Positions 36,590 to 49,947 of a DNA stretch of 64,000 bases are shown here, one piece after another. Under the pieces are notes generated by a model that saw only the letters and a list, made by a program, of their open reading frames with translations, had not been told where the DNA came from and did no database searches. The position numbers were made by a program, and so were the translations under genes. The stretch comes from Synaphobranchus kaupii. Lineage: Eukaryota > Chordata > Actinopteri > Anguilliformes > Synaphobranchidae. The DNA lies in the NCBI GenBank assembly GCA_029718625.1, contig CM056376.1, positions 83,162,541-83,226,540 of the forward strand, read 5' to 3'. Within the stretch, counting starts at the first letter, position 1. Every line of letters starts with the position of its first letter.

Positions 36590-38734
36590 TTAGATCACTG
36601 AAAAAAATAAACAGGTTAAACGGGGTGATAATCATGGGAAAAATCCTCTTCACCCTTGGAGAATAAATTAATAATTTGAGGATTATACTGAAGTTGTAAA
36701 TTACAGTACATTACCAATAAGAATATGTTAAGATGATACCTTAAAATGTAGTGGCTTTGATAAGTCAAGAGGAAGGAGCATGCAGTATTAAGTTTAATCA
36801 CTCGGGGGTGCTATGGAGCTATTGTGCAGACTAAACTCTGCTGACAGCAATCTTTCAGTAAAATTCAGGTCATTTTGCTGTATTTATAATCACGTGCAAA
36901 TATATTTTTTCTTTAAATTAGTAGATTAAAATGAAAACAGCATGCGGCTACACGTAACAAGTTTACGAGTTCTTTAAAATTAAACTACTCCCTGACCAAG
37001 TTAATTCATCCTTGACCTCGTTACCTCTTGAAAAACACGTTAAAATCATATTAGCCATCTCCTGGCACAAGATTATTCTCGCATGCCTTGATGAGGCTCT
37101 CAGCTAATTTCCCACAATCCCAATGTGACGTAATGCCTGTGAAAGAGCTCTGCAGCGGTTCATACAGAGTGCATTTAGAGCGAGAGTAAAGGACAAAGAG
37201 GCTCTGACAAAACCCAGAGAGGGCCCTTTTAAACATCTACAAGCCCCTGCAGTGAATGTACCCTGAGACATTTTCAATCTTGCCACCTCCAACAGCAAAA
37301 CTGTATGGAATTATTTTGTCCGGGGGTCAGCCCACTCCTGGCGTGGATCATCGGCTGCCTCCTGGCACACAAAAAGAAATCCGGCTTCCTTCCTCCCTCT
37401 TGGAGTAAGTCACCTGACTGCAGAACGAGGCAGCTTCACAGTGTGCTCTATGGGCTTTAACAGGAGAGGCTTCTGAAAGGATTGAGAGGTATCGATTGAG
37501 CTGGTCTTGGTCAAGTTTTGTTCATGATTCAATGTCATCTGCATGTTTCTGTCGTGAAAAAACAATTTCCTTGACAATCAGTGATTTAAAGGCCAGCAGA
37601 CATTAGTACGGAGCAATCCGCAGCATTATCATTGTATTGAGCACAATGCAAAATATTAAGGTGTACCACTTTAATTCTCAGGATTTCAATATAGCAGTAT
37701 TTTACTACAGCTCATTGCGTGAAATGTGTAATTTAACCATAAAGCTAGCTTAGCTGCAGGGCTGGTCCAGTTACAGACATGAAAGACTCAAATGTAATTA
37801 AAGACATGTTAAGATCAAGTTTTCCAATTAGTCTTTAAATTAATTATGAGAAGGAAAGAGTGGGGGAGAGAGGAACCATGGCCGTATTATCTAGTGTCAG
37901 TATGATGTGCTAACTCCTCACATTTTACACACCAGGAAGTTGGCAGTCATGTGCAGTGATAGCCGCACCCTCATTCAGAGTGGGCCTATGCCTTGTCAAA
38001 TATTGAGATCAGGGGAAACAGTGTGTTAGTCCAATGTGCCCCCAAAGCCTGTATACCTTCAGCTAATTGTCTCTCAGCTGGTGTTTGTGTGAAGGGCTGG
38101 TATCAGTTTCCACTCACAAGAAAAGTTCCCAAACTCAACATCCCATAATATGGGATATGTGCATCTCTCTTTCACAGGCCTTTGTATACACTCACAAAAA
38201 ATGAACAGACACTCATTTTAGCTCAGCGTGGACAATGGTGCTAACATGAAACCTTAAAAGAACGGGAGGCAGTCCACTGCTGGCATCGTCATTATTCGCA
38301 GAAACAAATTAAGCAGCAAGCGTGTTCTGGGCAGTAAGTAGTCCCTATTGCTTTCAGTAGGTACCTAGTCAATTTGTAATCTTTCAATAAATCCATTGAA
38401 GACACTGTAATGGCTTGAGGACTGCACTCCTGTGGCTCCACTGCCCATATTTCTCCAATACTGACATCAAAACTAATGTCTTACTGTGTTTTGTGCCAAA
38501 TATGGTGTCTAAAAATATTTCCTTAGAGTTTTGCTGTCAGAGGATTCAGCAAAGAATGAAGAAAGGTACAAGACATTTATAATTGTACTCTGTTGAACTA
38601 GTTTGCACTTCCCAGAATTTATCATTGGTAGTACATGGGTCTAAGGTGACCTAATGATATCTGGCCAAGACAAACAAAAAGTATTAATTTGAAAATGCTT
38701 TCAAAAAGTATTATTCTGGCCATAATTTGTATAT

Positions 38735-39030
38735 TTCTTTGATAACATAGTATATCTCTCTGCTGAAGGCCTCAATTGTAAGGTACATAGCCTACTGTAT
38801 ATCATAGGAGATTTGCATATTGGGATCCGTAATTTAACATGGAAATTATCCCACAGAATGTCTAGGGCTAGCAAACAAATACAATATTATTACATACATT
38901 TTTCACACCTAATATAGCACCCTTGTGATATAACAGAAGGTGATGATTATCAATAAAGGTGAGAGTCTGTTCTTTCCCTCCCTCCAACAGACAATGCTGA
39001 CACAAGACAGGTCTTATCCTTTATCCAACA
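38735..39030 (-). repeat. dispersed repeat, inverted copy of 51948-52250
   Basis: The reverse complement matches 51948-52250 with only scattered differences (for example GGGTGCTATATTAGGTGTGA and TGTTTGCTAGCCCTAGACAT). The two copies are 13 kb apart in the same intron. The origin is unknown. Confidence 0.85.
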
Positions 39031-39827
39031 GCACCGACATCTGTTGGTCCTCTTCTTCACATTAATGAACAGCACTACAACCAAATTGCTCTCTTTTCCT
39101 CTGATCCACAGCACTGATATCAGGCTGTTCACAGAATTCCTGCCCCTCCATATCCTTCTAATAAAGATGACCTTGTGTTTGTCTGCACCCAAATCTTATC
39201 AGATGATGTGGTTAAAAAACATGCTAAAATACAATCCCAGCTCACTCAGGAAACCATTTCACCATCACCAAAAATGGCTTTCCCCCCTCTCTTACATGTT
39301 TGTAGAGGATCCTTTCAGCTATGCACTTTTTTTCTAATTTTATACCATACCTCCTTGTGTGCTATTAAATATGAAAGCATGTGAACCTGAGGAATTTTCA
39401 AACAGGGTTTTTGAGGGGATTTCAAAGCATGAGACAAGAGCTTTGATAAGCGCAAGGTATTTACTTAGAGGTCATGGGATAGGATGGGATAACTGAGAGG
39501 TGGGTGAAACCCATGGATTATTTAAAAGCAGGGACAGAAGGTGAATGGTACCAAATTGTTTTTTAGGGAATCTGACTGGGTTTGTGCTTCTTGGCAGATA
39601 ACTTTATGCTCCCAAAGATTTGCCAAAGTTCAGTAACTTCAGCTGAAGGGCACAAGTGTTGGCTTTTAAGCAAACTACTAGAGCACATTTACGTGAATAT
39701 TAGCAACATAACTAAAAACTACTGTACAATATGCCTGCCTATATGGTATAAGAGCTATACTGGCTTATCTTGTGGTGTACAGCATAGGTAGCATATGTAG
39801 ATGTCCCCATGATGGCAGTGAGTGTGA

Positions 39828-40425
39828 CAGTGGCTGTCTCAATTGCGAGGCTGCGACCTATAGTGGCCGCATCCTCCGTAGGACAGTCTTTTGTAGAGAG
39901 GAAGGCTGGGCTGGCTTTCGAACAACAGCTGAAATGGGACAGTCTACGAAGGATTCACGTCTACGAGTTCCCACCCACAACCTCCTCGGACCTAAACAAC
40001 CAGCATGTGAGAAGCCAGTGAGACTCACAAGAAAATAAAACCGCGAGTAAAATAAAAAAAATACTGAAATATAAAAATGAAAAATTAATTTTAGGTAATA
40101 TATGTTTTAGCAGACAGCTAACGACATGATTAACAATAGCTAAACTTAAAAAAAAGTTTACACAAACTTAGATTTAAACACCAGATCACTGCTCTCGTCC
40201 GCCATTTTCTGTTTCGACTGTATTTCGGGCAACCTGTGCAAAGAATTTTGGGATATCTAAGGCTGCGAAGGATACACCGATGTATCCTTCAAAATCGGCC
40301 AAAATTAGGCTGCATTTTGAGGTCACATTTCAAGAGTCTTCGTAATGGGACAGTACTTCTGACGTATGCGGTCCTGAAATGCAGCCTTCGTAGGTCGCAG
40401 CCTCGCAATTGAGACACAGCCACTG
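39828..40425. mobile_element. non-autonomous DNA element, long inverted ends
   Basis: The left arm CAGTGGCTGTCTCAATTGCG and the right arm reversed, CAGTGGCTGTGTCTCAATTG, continue alike through GAGGCTGCGACCTA. About 600 bp, no transposase. No clear target duplication was found; hAT-like by its CAGTG start only. Confidence 0.75.
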
Positions 40426-40639
40426 GATTCAGCCTCTGGTCAAGTCCAATAACCTCCGCAGTCCCCATTGGGTGACGGTGCTAAATAAAGCTGGTCAATC
40501 AATCAAAAGACAAAATCAGTATGACAGTAACTAATGGGGGGGGAAAAAACAGGAAGAAAGTGGACTCGATCTGTATGACATCAGAAGAAGTGTATAGATA
40601 TTATTATAAGCATACATACAGATGGAGAAGGACATTATA

Positions 40640-40794
40640 TCTACTACTCCAGTCTATTCATATACAGTATACTGTTCAGTATCATAACTAATATACTCCA
40701 GTCTATGCATATCTACTGTTCAGTATCATAACTAATATACTCCAGTCTATGCATATCTACTGTTCAGTATCATAACTACTACTCCAGTCTATTC
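40640..40794. repeat. about 50-bp tandem repeat, 3 copies
   Basis: ACTCCAGTCTATTCATAT and CTACTGTTCAGTATCATAAC recur. The same unit recurs at 43555-43677. Confidence 0.88.
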
Positions 40795-41542
40795 ATATCA
40801 GATCAAAAACGTCTACGACATAAAAAAAGCCAAGTTACTCACGCATAGCCTACATACCGCTGTCCATAAGTTCGTAATTCGTAAAATAAACTTGCAAAAA
40901 CTAGGCCTGCCTTTAAAAGTCTTGATATCAAAATGTGGCCAAGTTACAACTAACAATATTGCCTATCGTAGCTCACACTAAATAAACTAGCTCTATTCCA
41001 AAGCAATGCTATCCAAACTTTCCTAAATTATTTAATGCAACTTGGCCCTGTATTTCTTCATCTTTGCATGTGAAGAGATTGTGCCTCATGGAACAACATA
41101 TGATTTCAATGAATGTTTTTAACAGTTGATGAATAATAATTACTCCAGAAAGGATATGGTTGTACTTTGTTGGCAAGTTTACTTTAGAAAATGTATAGGT
41201 TTTAAAATGTTAACTGCTGCTACAGCATTCTTTACAATTCACAAACAGACATTTATATGAAGAAACATCATGTTCAAGAGAAAAGGGTGATGAATAAATA
41301 AATGCAGATAAAAATGAGTAATATTTTTACCTAGAAAATAGCGTACATAAAGCATTTTTACAAATGCATCCAGACATGTTTGTGGGTCAGATGGTGGCAA
41401 ATAAGTAATAGTACCAATTTTCTTAACATAATAGTATTTATGATATTTGCAAGCAGAATTTTGTGAACACAAGGATATCTATGCTCTGTAGGACCACACA
41501 GGTTTTGATAGAAATCCAAATAAATAAATCCAATAATAATAC

Positions 41543-41573
<31 letters not shown>

Positions 41574-42035
41574 ATTTTATTCATTCTGTGCTTTTCATAG
41601 ACCCAAAGCAGTGGATGCAGACAATTGTTCAAACATGCCCTATAGTGTAGTAATTTTTCTGTTTAATTTCTAAGTGCAACACATCTGAATCAGAGTATTT
41701 CCACCATAAATTATTTTAATTTTGCAGTTTGATGTGGCGCATACAGTTTCATTGACCACATTCTCTTGAGATGGTAAGATGACACAGGGCCAAGTTGCAG
41801 TAAATAATTTAGGAAAGTTTGGATAGCACTGCTTTGGAATAGAGCTAGTTTATTTAATGTGAGCTACGATAGGCAATATTGTTAGTTGTAACTTGGCCAC
41901 ATTTTGATATCAAGACTTTTAAAGGCAGGCCTAGTTTTTGCAAGTTGGAATTATGAACTTATGGACAGCGCTATGTAGGCTATGCGTGAGTAACTTGGCT
42001 TTCTTTTACGTCGTAGACGTTTTTGAGCTGATATC
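40795..42035. mobile_element. foldback element with about 250-bp inverted repeats
   Basis: The left arm ATATCAGATCAAAAACGTC and the reversed right arm ATATCAGCTCAAAAACGTC stay alike through AAGTTACTCACGCATAGCC and GGCCAAGTTACAACTAAC. The 0.7-kb centre holds an AAT microsatellite (41536-41573). A divergent single arm lies at 47030-47250. No transposase. Confidence 0.88.
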
Positions 42036-42464
42036 ACTTATTTTTTATAGCTAACTAATGATGAATAAAGCATGAAGATAAACATGGAGAGAGACATGCA
42101 TTCCAAAGAAATGTATGCAGACATTCGCTTAACCATAACGCCCTCTATTGACAAGAATGAGAACAGTTATCCTATTACAGACAGCACACAATTACATTAA
42201 AAGAGTTTGTAGATGAGCAGTATTTAATGTGTAATGAAATACAATGAACAGCACCACCTGAGCTATGGATCATGAAGAAGCATGTAAATTAATGAACCAA
42301 GTCTACATGGAGACATACATGCACAATGGGCTAGACACAAACACATTCTAGCTGAAAGACATACAGCCTAAATAGCTAGTACAGCCTAAATAGTTTGCAT
42401 CAGTAAAATATGGAAATACAGTTTTAAAATAGGGCTATTAGTATTCTATGAAATACATTTAACG

Positions 42465-42632
42465 TTAGGCTATTCAACACTGGATTGCCGGATGCGTAAC
42501 TCCAACCTTCCATGTGTGGGCTACGAGCTAGCGAGCGAGCTAGTGAGTTCATAAGCACAGCAGTTAGGCTATTCAACACTGGATTGCCAGATGCGTAACT
42601 CCAACCTTCCATGTGTGGGCTACGAGCTAGCG
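42465..42632 (+). repeat. tandem duplication, unit about 99 bp
   Basis: TTAGGCTATTCAACACTGG through CTACGAGCTAGCGAG occurs twice, one base differing in the compared part. It is recent. Confidence 0.92.
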
Positions 42633-42796
42633 AGATTTTTTTTTCCGGTAGTGTAGAACATTATGGTGACCTTGTGTTATGTGTGAAAAGGATAAAGTGA
42701 ACAGAGCTGAAGTGAAGGAATTAATGAATAAAGAAATGTTGGCCGAGGCAAGGGGTTTCCACAGTCAGTCAGTCATGACCGCAAGAGCAGAGCGTA

Positions 42797-42846
42797 ACAC
42801 CCTCCCCAAACCAGACAAAAGCGAACATCCGGTTTGGGGAGGGTGT
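42797..42846. repeat. perfect 16-bp hairpin, GC-rich arms
   Basis: ACACCCTCCCCAAACC pairs perfectly with GGTTTGGGGAGGGTGT across an 18-base loop. Confidence 0.95.
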
Positions 42847-42859
42847 GATATAGTGCAAG

Positions 42860-43555
42860 TGAAATACAAGTGAAACATTGAACAGTTAATATTGTAAACC
42901 TCTTTTGCCTTTTTCAATAAAAATACGTTAATGTGTCAATGTGAAAATAATAACAGTCTAAGAAATGAAAAGTACTTAACAGTTGCACATTGTTTTTGTG
43001 GAAAATACACATGTGCCCTGCTGGGCTCGAACCCACAATCCACTGTGTGAGAGACTGCAGTTTTAACCACTAAGCCACAGTAGCTTCTTGGAAAGCATGA
43101 AGCCATTAGCTATATTAACATTAAAAAACATTAGTATGAAGCGTTTTTATTGGACGATAAGCTTGATGAGCAGGTATACGGACCATACCCTCAAAGAATA
43201 ATTCTCCCCATTGGATAACATCGCGATGGAGGCAGGCAGTTTGGCAGGAAAAATAGGAAGAAGAAGGAGAAGAAGAAGAAGAAGAAGAAGAAGCGGAAGA
43301 GGAAGGAGAAAAACGGTGAAATAACCCAAGTTTGGGGCTTTATTGTGTGGATGTGTGAAGTTGTATCTGAATGCTGTGTGGTTACATGAGGTCAGAACAT
43401 ACAGAAGTTAATGTTTTTAAGGGCTGAGAGTCTATGGTCATTGTGGTTACTTCTGTAGGAAACCCTGAAAAGTGCCAAACTCTCGGTGCTGTATAGGTAT
43501 GAGGCATGCCCCACCAAGCCGTAACTTGGCGGATGGCATACCTGCCATCCCAATC
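42860..43555 (-). repeat. dispersed repeat with tRNA-like promoter region
   Basis: On the minus strand GTGGCTTAGTGGTTA (box A-like, near 43080) and GGGTTCGAGCCC (box B, near 43030) suggest a tRNA-derived head. The flanking sequence to 43555 (ACCAAGCCGTA, CATACCTGCCATCC) matches 58896-59390. It contains an AAG microsatellite at 43258-43295. Confidence 0.7.
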
Positions 43556-43677
43556 TACTGTTCAGTATCATAACCACTACTCCAGTCTATTCATATCTAC
43601 TGTTCAGTATCATATCTACTACTCCAGCCTATTCATATCTACTGTTCAGTATCATGACTACTACTTCAGTCTATACC
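43555..43677. repeat. second locus of the about 50-bp tandem repeat
   Basis: CTACTGTTCAGTATCAT occurs three times, as at 40640-40794. Confidence 0.88.
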
Positions 43678-43689
43678 AAATGGTGGTTT

Positions 43690-46600
43690 ACACAACCAAG
43701 AACCAGGGAATCTTACACCCTAGAGAAATGACTATAAATTTAAGATAATCCTATTTTCCAATTGCAAACCACATTTATTCATGGCAAAAAAGACAGATAA
43801 AACCTACGAGAATTTACTGGCAGTCTCCTGAGCTTCAGAGTCAGTTTGGTTGTCAGGGACAAAACTAGTGGTCCTAGGTGTCCGGATTACCGGTTTGTCC
43901 ACCCTGGATTCTAATGAGAAGAAGTTGTGTAATGGGGATAGGAATGTCTCTGGCATCTTCAATAATCTCCTGTCCAAATGAAGAACATTCTGATCTTGAC
44001 ATTCACAGTTGCTTGGTCAACAACAGTTCAACAGCCTGTTTAACCTGAGGATACCCATGAGTGCTATTCGGGGAAAGCTTCACTGCTGTTGGCTTTAGTT
44101 TCCTCTCCATTGCAGCTCTGAATGCAATTAAAGAATAAATCAAACTTGATAGCCAGCCATGAAGCACCATTAGGGAGCCTGCCTATGAATTTTAAAGTTT
44201 ACAGAATTATTAGGACTGCAGAGGTAAAGATATAACCCTTAAAATGCGTATCAGTTTCAGCCATTTCAGGTATTAACAGAAGCAGGTCCTGGGTGGAAGA
44301 CCCCAACATTCAGTTTCAGCTCATTACATTCACCTGCTTCGCTGATATGCTTACAACAACTATGTGCTGGGAATGTGACTTCTGTCTCTTGACTATGTCA
44401 CTGAGCTCTCTTCATTTATCAATCACTTACTGAACTGGTCAGGTTCCTGGTCCCCTGGCAAGGTCAATAAAATAAGGGTTAAGATGGACTGTGACATATT
44501 CACAATTGGTGCCAAACCATACTAAAGAGAATCCATTTGATACATGGCCACTTTAATTGCAGTTTGGGACTAATAAGTGGAAATGTCACAGTCTGCCTTA
44601 ATCTTACCTTAATAACCCTGGGCCCCACAGACCCCAAGACAAGGTGCTGCTGTCCCTGAACCTTCTCTCTAAACACAAAACACCCTTAAATTACATTACA
44701 AAAATGTTCCCCAATAGAAAATGAATTATCAGGAGAAAAAAGATAATAATAATTCTTGTGCATCTTCATATAAACCTAGGATCATACTCTACAACTTGAA
44801 AGGATTTAATAGTCTCAGTTCCCTTTTTGGAAAATTTATCCTGTTCAGACTGATGTGAACTGGCGCTTGTAACAGTGGAAACACAACATTTACTCTCCTG
44901 CCAGTCATAATCACATTGAATCATTTATAAATACCAATATGCCGAAAGCCAACAGATTCAGAGAGACAACATTCTACCAACTCTAATAGCCAAGTTTAAA
45001 ATCCCCATCATTCACATTTCTGAAGAAACAAGGGATGTTTGTTGATTGAGAGTTTGCTTTAAATGTTGTATACAGTTCATATACAACACAAGCACTCATG
45101 AATGCTGTGTGACGACTAACACCAATGTTGTGAGGTTAGGGCAAGGGTTCACGTCTTCTCTATGGCATTTGTTTCAGCTATGAGTGACTTTATGCATCTC
45201 TTATAAAGAGCCTACATAAAACAGCACTCACCTTATGCATAATTCCATGAGACTTTCCTCATATTGGATTCATGATGCGTGTTATTTCATATCCTACTCT
45301 CTTCCTCACAAGAGCCAGAGCAGCTGTGTGTTTGACTAGAAGTCTTCTGACAGGTTGTACAGGTGTATTAGATATTCATAAACAATGATACTCTACATGC
45401 TGCGACACAATGTCTGTGCTAAGAAGACAGAGATGCGTGTTGTTTGCAGATCAGACAGAGGAAAACATTGGTGAGGGAGAGAGACAGAGAGGTACAGTGC
45501 TACTACAGTGTGCACTGTCAAGTGTTGCAGGCTCACACTGGACAAACAAAACACAGCATAGACTGCTGCAGGCAACATCCCTACCAATTATAATTATTAT
45601 AAAAGAGAGAATACATTTCTGTTAGTGCAGCTTTAAAAAAAGGCCATGCTGAATTTTGCTGATTGGACAATTAACAAGCCAATCATGTATATAGATCATC
45701 CCACATTCCAGTGAAATATATGATTACTTATACAATCTTAACCATCTTAAACTTAACATTCTGTAAATATTACCTATTGCAAAATAATGAATAATTTGGA
45801 CAATGCTAATATAAACAACAACAAAGTAAAAATAAAGTCAAAGAGAAAGAAGAGAAATAATATGAACAACTCTATTTTGATGTTTCACTAACTTGAAAGT
45901 AAAAGGAATCATTTAGGAATCGCTGTAAGCAAAACAATACATGTTTCTGACTTACATACTTTTAAATCAAATTATTTTCTTTGATCCTCTGCTCTGTTCT
46001 TCGTCACATTATATACTTTCATGTTATGCAGAAAGCTAAATTCAGATTTCTTTTGTCTTTTTTTAGGCAGACACACAGCAGAAATGCAACCAGAACAACA
46101 AGAAAGGAGAATACAAAAATAAAAATGAAATAAATAAATAAAAAATAGAAAAAGGAAAGGAAAGGGACTCTAAAGTGAAAATCATACAATTACGTATTGT
46201 GATTAAGGCTCAAGACTTAAATTTTTAATGCAATCCCCGATTCAGAGTCACAGAACTTTTACAGACCTTTGTGCAACCTTGAAATAACCAAAGACAAATA
46301 TCAAGGAAACAAAAATACAAACTGAATTTAAATGAATAGCAGGTTCTGTCCAGCCTTTGATTTTAACAATTTCCTTCATATTAATTTCTGAGATGCAGTC
46401 AAACCTGCCAATGAAATAAGTCTCTAAAGTTTTTAAGTTAAATTTAAGTGCATTTTTGTGTCTTCCCCAAAGAGGGCCTGGGTGAAACAAGATCCCACTC
46501 TAAATTCACAAAGCATGGCATTCCCTGTCCCAAAAACTAAAGCCAAAAGTCCTTGGGGATCAAACAAATAATTAAAGGAGTGAACATTCTTTACAAAAAG

Positions 46601-46780
46601 AGGAAAACAAAAGGCTAGGGAGATAACAACAGAAATCTAAATAAAGATGAATATTAATGCAAAGCTCGGCAGTAGCAATATGTAACATTTTAACATTCAA
46701 ACTAACTGCTGCTTCTTCCCTTACTATAAAAGAAACTAAGAGTACACTGTCCATCTAATTTTATGTAACACAATAGTTCC
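43690..46780. other. kcnd2 intron 1 segment, nothing recognised
   Basis: No conserved exon, RNA gene or classifiable element was seen in this 3-kb stretch. It is AT-rich with many stop codons. Confidence 0.5.
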
Positions 46781-46788
46781 GTTTAGAG

Positions 46789-46994
46789 CAGGGGTCTCAA
46801 TCTCCAGTCCTGGGGGGCCGCCATCTCTGCAGGTTCTTGTGATTTCCTATCGATCAGCTGCCAATTTAGGCCTTGGTAACAAGGTGTGCGGAGTCTTTAG
46901 CCAATCAATGACTTAAATTAAGCACTTAGGTGCAGGAACACATTGAAAACCAGCAGACACAGCGGCCCTCCAGGATTTGAGTTTGAGATCCCTG
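46789..46994. mobile_element. hAT-type MITE with 8-bp target duplication
   Basis: CAGGGGTCTCAATCTCC at left, and GAGATCCCTG at right, reversed CAGGGATCTC. GTTTAGAG flanks it on both sides (46781-46788 and 46995-47002). No coding sequence. Different in body from the 21241 element. Confidence 0.92.
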
Positions 46995-47029
46995 GTTTAG
47001 AGTATTCATAATCTCAACAAAAAACATTT

Positions 47030-47250
47030 TCAACGTACAAAAATGCCAAGTTACTCACACATACAAAGCACTGTCTATAATAAAACTAGTAAAATCTAGG
47101 ACTGCCATTAAAAGTATTGATATCAATGAGGCCATGTTACGATGAACAATATTGGCTATCTTAGCTCACACAAATTAAACAAGCTCTATTCCAGAGCAAT
47201 GCTATATCAATGTTTCTTAAATTATTTCATGTAATTTGGCCCTCTGTTTT
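47030..47250. repeat. diverged arm of the 40795-42035 foldback family
   Basis: Shares GCCAAGTTACTCAC, TTGATATCA and AGCTCTATTCCA with gaps and substitutions. Confidence 0.75.
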
Positions 47251-48602
47251 TTCATCTTACCATGTGAAGAGAATATGCTCATTCAAACTTCATGTGTAAT
47301 TTGAGAAATAATTTGAATATCAATATGGCATAAACAGATACAGTTATAAACACTTAGACTACTTACTTAAATGACAATGAATGGTGAAACTGATCCTCAT
47401 CTTGCTTGTATGCTTGATAATGTTGTTGATGCTATACGTTTGATCAGTAGGCTAATGCTGCTGTGAAATTACATGACTGCCATACATGCTTGTGTTGCCG
47501 AGTAAATCTAATCATTATTACAGTTATTACTGTATGACTTATGCTTGCTCTACAGTATATTCAGATAGCTAGCTACAGCCAAAGAGGAGTGAGGCTGAAT
47601 CAGGAAATGAATGTCGATGACAGTGAGTCATAGGCTCCTGCTGAGAGTAACAGTGAGCCAGAAAAAACCTACATTGTGTTGAAGCTTTATTTTCTCTGCC
47701 TGAGAAATAGGATATCTACCTGCGATAAATATCTTTTGATGGTTGCGAGTACTGGACCATGTTGGTTTACTTTCACCTGCTTAACCCCTTCACATAGATG
47801 CCAAATTTGGTCAATTCTCCCCTATTTAGGGGGTGTATGGCTTAAATGAAACAAGACAGTTGTACCATTTAGAGAATTTAGAAATTAGTTTATTTTTATA
47901 ATTTAGGTCAAAATAAAGTGCCATAAATGCAAAGAAACTTTGGAAAAATGCAATTTCTTTAGTTTGCAATAAAATACTGAGTGCTACATATGTGAAACAG
48001 GTAGAACTATACATTTCCTGGATCATAAATTTCGTGTCCACAAGTGTGCAAATTCTCAGGGTGATATGCAAAACTTCTAAAGATCTATGATGCAAAATAT
48101 AGGCAGTGTACCCTGCTGTCCCTTAGTGTCTCCAAATGTATCCAAAATGTGCACTTCTGTAAATCATAGAATAATCATATATTTAACTACAAATCAACGG
48201 TTTTGGCTCATAAAATTTTGCATCATTTTCAAGTATAGGGTGATATCTTTGGGTCCAAAAACCTATCCAAAGTATAAAATTAATAAAATATTTTTGTCCA
48301 TTATAAAGCATATTCATACTCACTCCAAGGAAAATTTTACATTGATCTAGCACATATGCACAGTAAATTTGACTTAGTATGTTCCATGCCCTAAGTGACA
48401 AGTATTGCCCAGGGACATACTAATACGCCATGTATATTATTTATGATAAGATTACAACAAAATAATATTCCACCATCAGGAAAATTCTGGTAAGGGCTAG
48501 TCAAATATAAAGCATGACTGAGCCACCTATGAACGCTTGCACTCAAAATGTGAAAACACAATATCGAACATATGGCACAACACTGTGGTGGAGTGGAAAA
48601 AC

Positions 48603-48840
48603 ATACACTATATGGCCAAAAGTATGTGGACACCCCTTGGTCTGGGGCTGTTTTTCATGTTTCTGGCTAGGCTCCTTAGTTCCAGTGAAGGCAAATCTTA
48701 ACACTACAGCATACAATGACATTCTAGACAATTCTGGATTTCCAACTTTGTGACAACAGTTTGGGGAAGGCCCTTTCCTGTTTCATAATGACAATGCCCC
48801 CATGCACAAATACAGGTCCATACCTTTGGCCATTTAATGT
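48603..48840 (+). mobile_element. deleted Tc1-like transposon
   Basis: Ends TACACTATATGGCCAAAAG and, reversed, TACATTAAATGGCCAAAGG. Between them lie transposase remnants: [17 protein letters not shown] in one frame, and a broken HNDNAP-H catalytic block in another. Most of the transposase is deleted. Confidence 0.85.
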
Positions 48841-48954
48841 ATTTCAAATATCACAAGCTGTAATACTTATATATCAAGGAGAAAAATGTCCCTCATGCAT
48901 ATCCCTCAGGCATATTCTCAGACAGAATCAATGCTATGCCCAGGTGAAATAGTA

Positions 48955-49270
48955 GTATACGTTAGTGTAATAAAAATAAAATTTAAGTATACAAAGGTAT
49001 ACAAAGGTTATTACAAGTATACTTTTCCTTTTTGTACTTAATTTGAAGTATGTTTAAAATGTACTTCAAGTATAGTCTCAAACACACTGTAATACTTTTA
49101 AAGTTTGTTTCAAACGCACTGGTGACATAATGAAATATTACTGCAAGTGCATTTAAGATACCAACAAATCATACCTTTTGTTAGTGCACTTAAGTATACT
49201 AAAAATAGTCCCATTTTAACATACTCAGTGCACTTGAAGTACACTTAAGTATGACTTAAGTTCTACTTTT
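48955..49270. repeat. AAGTATACTT-rich MITE-like repeat
   Basis: Many copies of AAGTATAC and AAGTACACTTAAGTAT in both orientations. This is typical of a non-autonomous element; borders are approximate. Confidence 0.55.
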
Positions 49271-49947
49271 GAACAACTTTAAAACTGAAACTCAAAGGAG
49301 GAGATATTTAGGCTGTGTACAGAGGGCATGGAGAATTTCCAGGACTGAGAGATAATACCATAAAACCAATATAATAAAACCAATGGTAGGATTGTATATT
49401 TATTTCATATTTATTTCATAATTAGTAGCAGATATTGATAGTAGATTACACAAGAATTTCAAATGTATTTTGCATTTGAGTGAGCAGGGCTTTTCATGGC
49501 TTTTTTGCCATACGATCGGGTTATTGTTGGGTTTATCTTGCTGCTATGACTTAATACAAATTTGTAGTGGTGAAAAAATATTTTTTATGAATTCACACTT
49601 AGACGTTATTGTCCACTGTGTCACGCATTGGTAGGTATAGTTGCAGGTGAGACTGGGTGGGGGCTTACTTGTTAAATGTACTTACTACGCAACAATAGTA
49701 CTACAAATAGTGCTAGAAACTCCGTATTCGGCAGAGTTGTCACAATCCATGGTCTAATAAAACATGGAGTTTGTTGTTTCCACTCAGAGTTTAGTTGTAT
49801 GAATATCCAAGTTGAGCAAAATCTTGGCGCCAGTGCCATGACCACTAGGGGGTCTGTGCAAAGAGGTTAAGTATAATTTAAACAGTTAACACTTAATATT
49901 GTAAAATGTCCTTGTCTTTGCAATAAAATATAGCCTAGCCTATAAAT

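Noticed and set aside
43017..43085. Functional tRNA gene on the minus strand
   Set aside because: Boxes A and B are present but the acceptor and T stems do not pair properly; better read as a tRNA-derived repeat.
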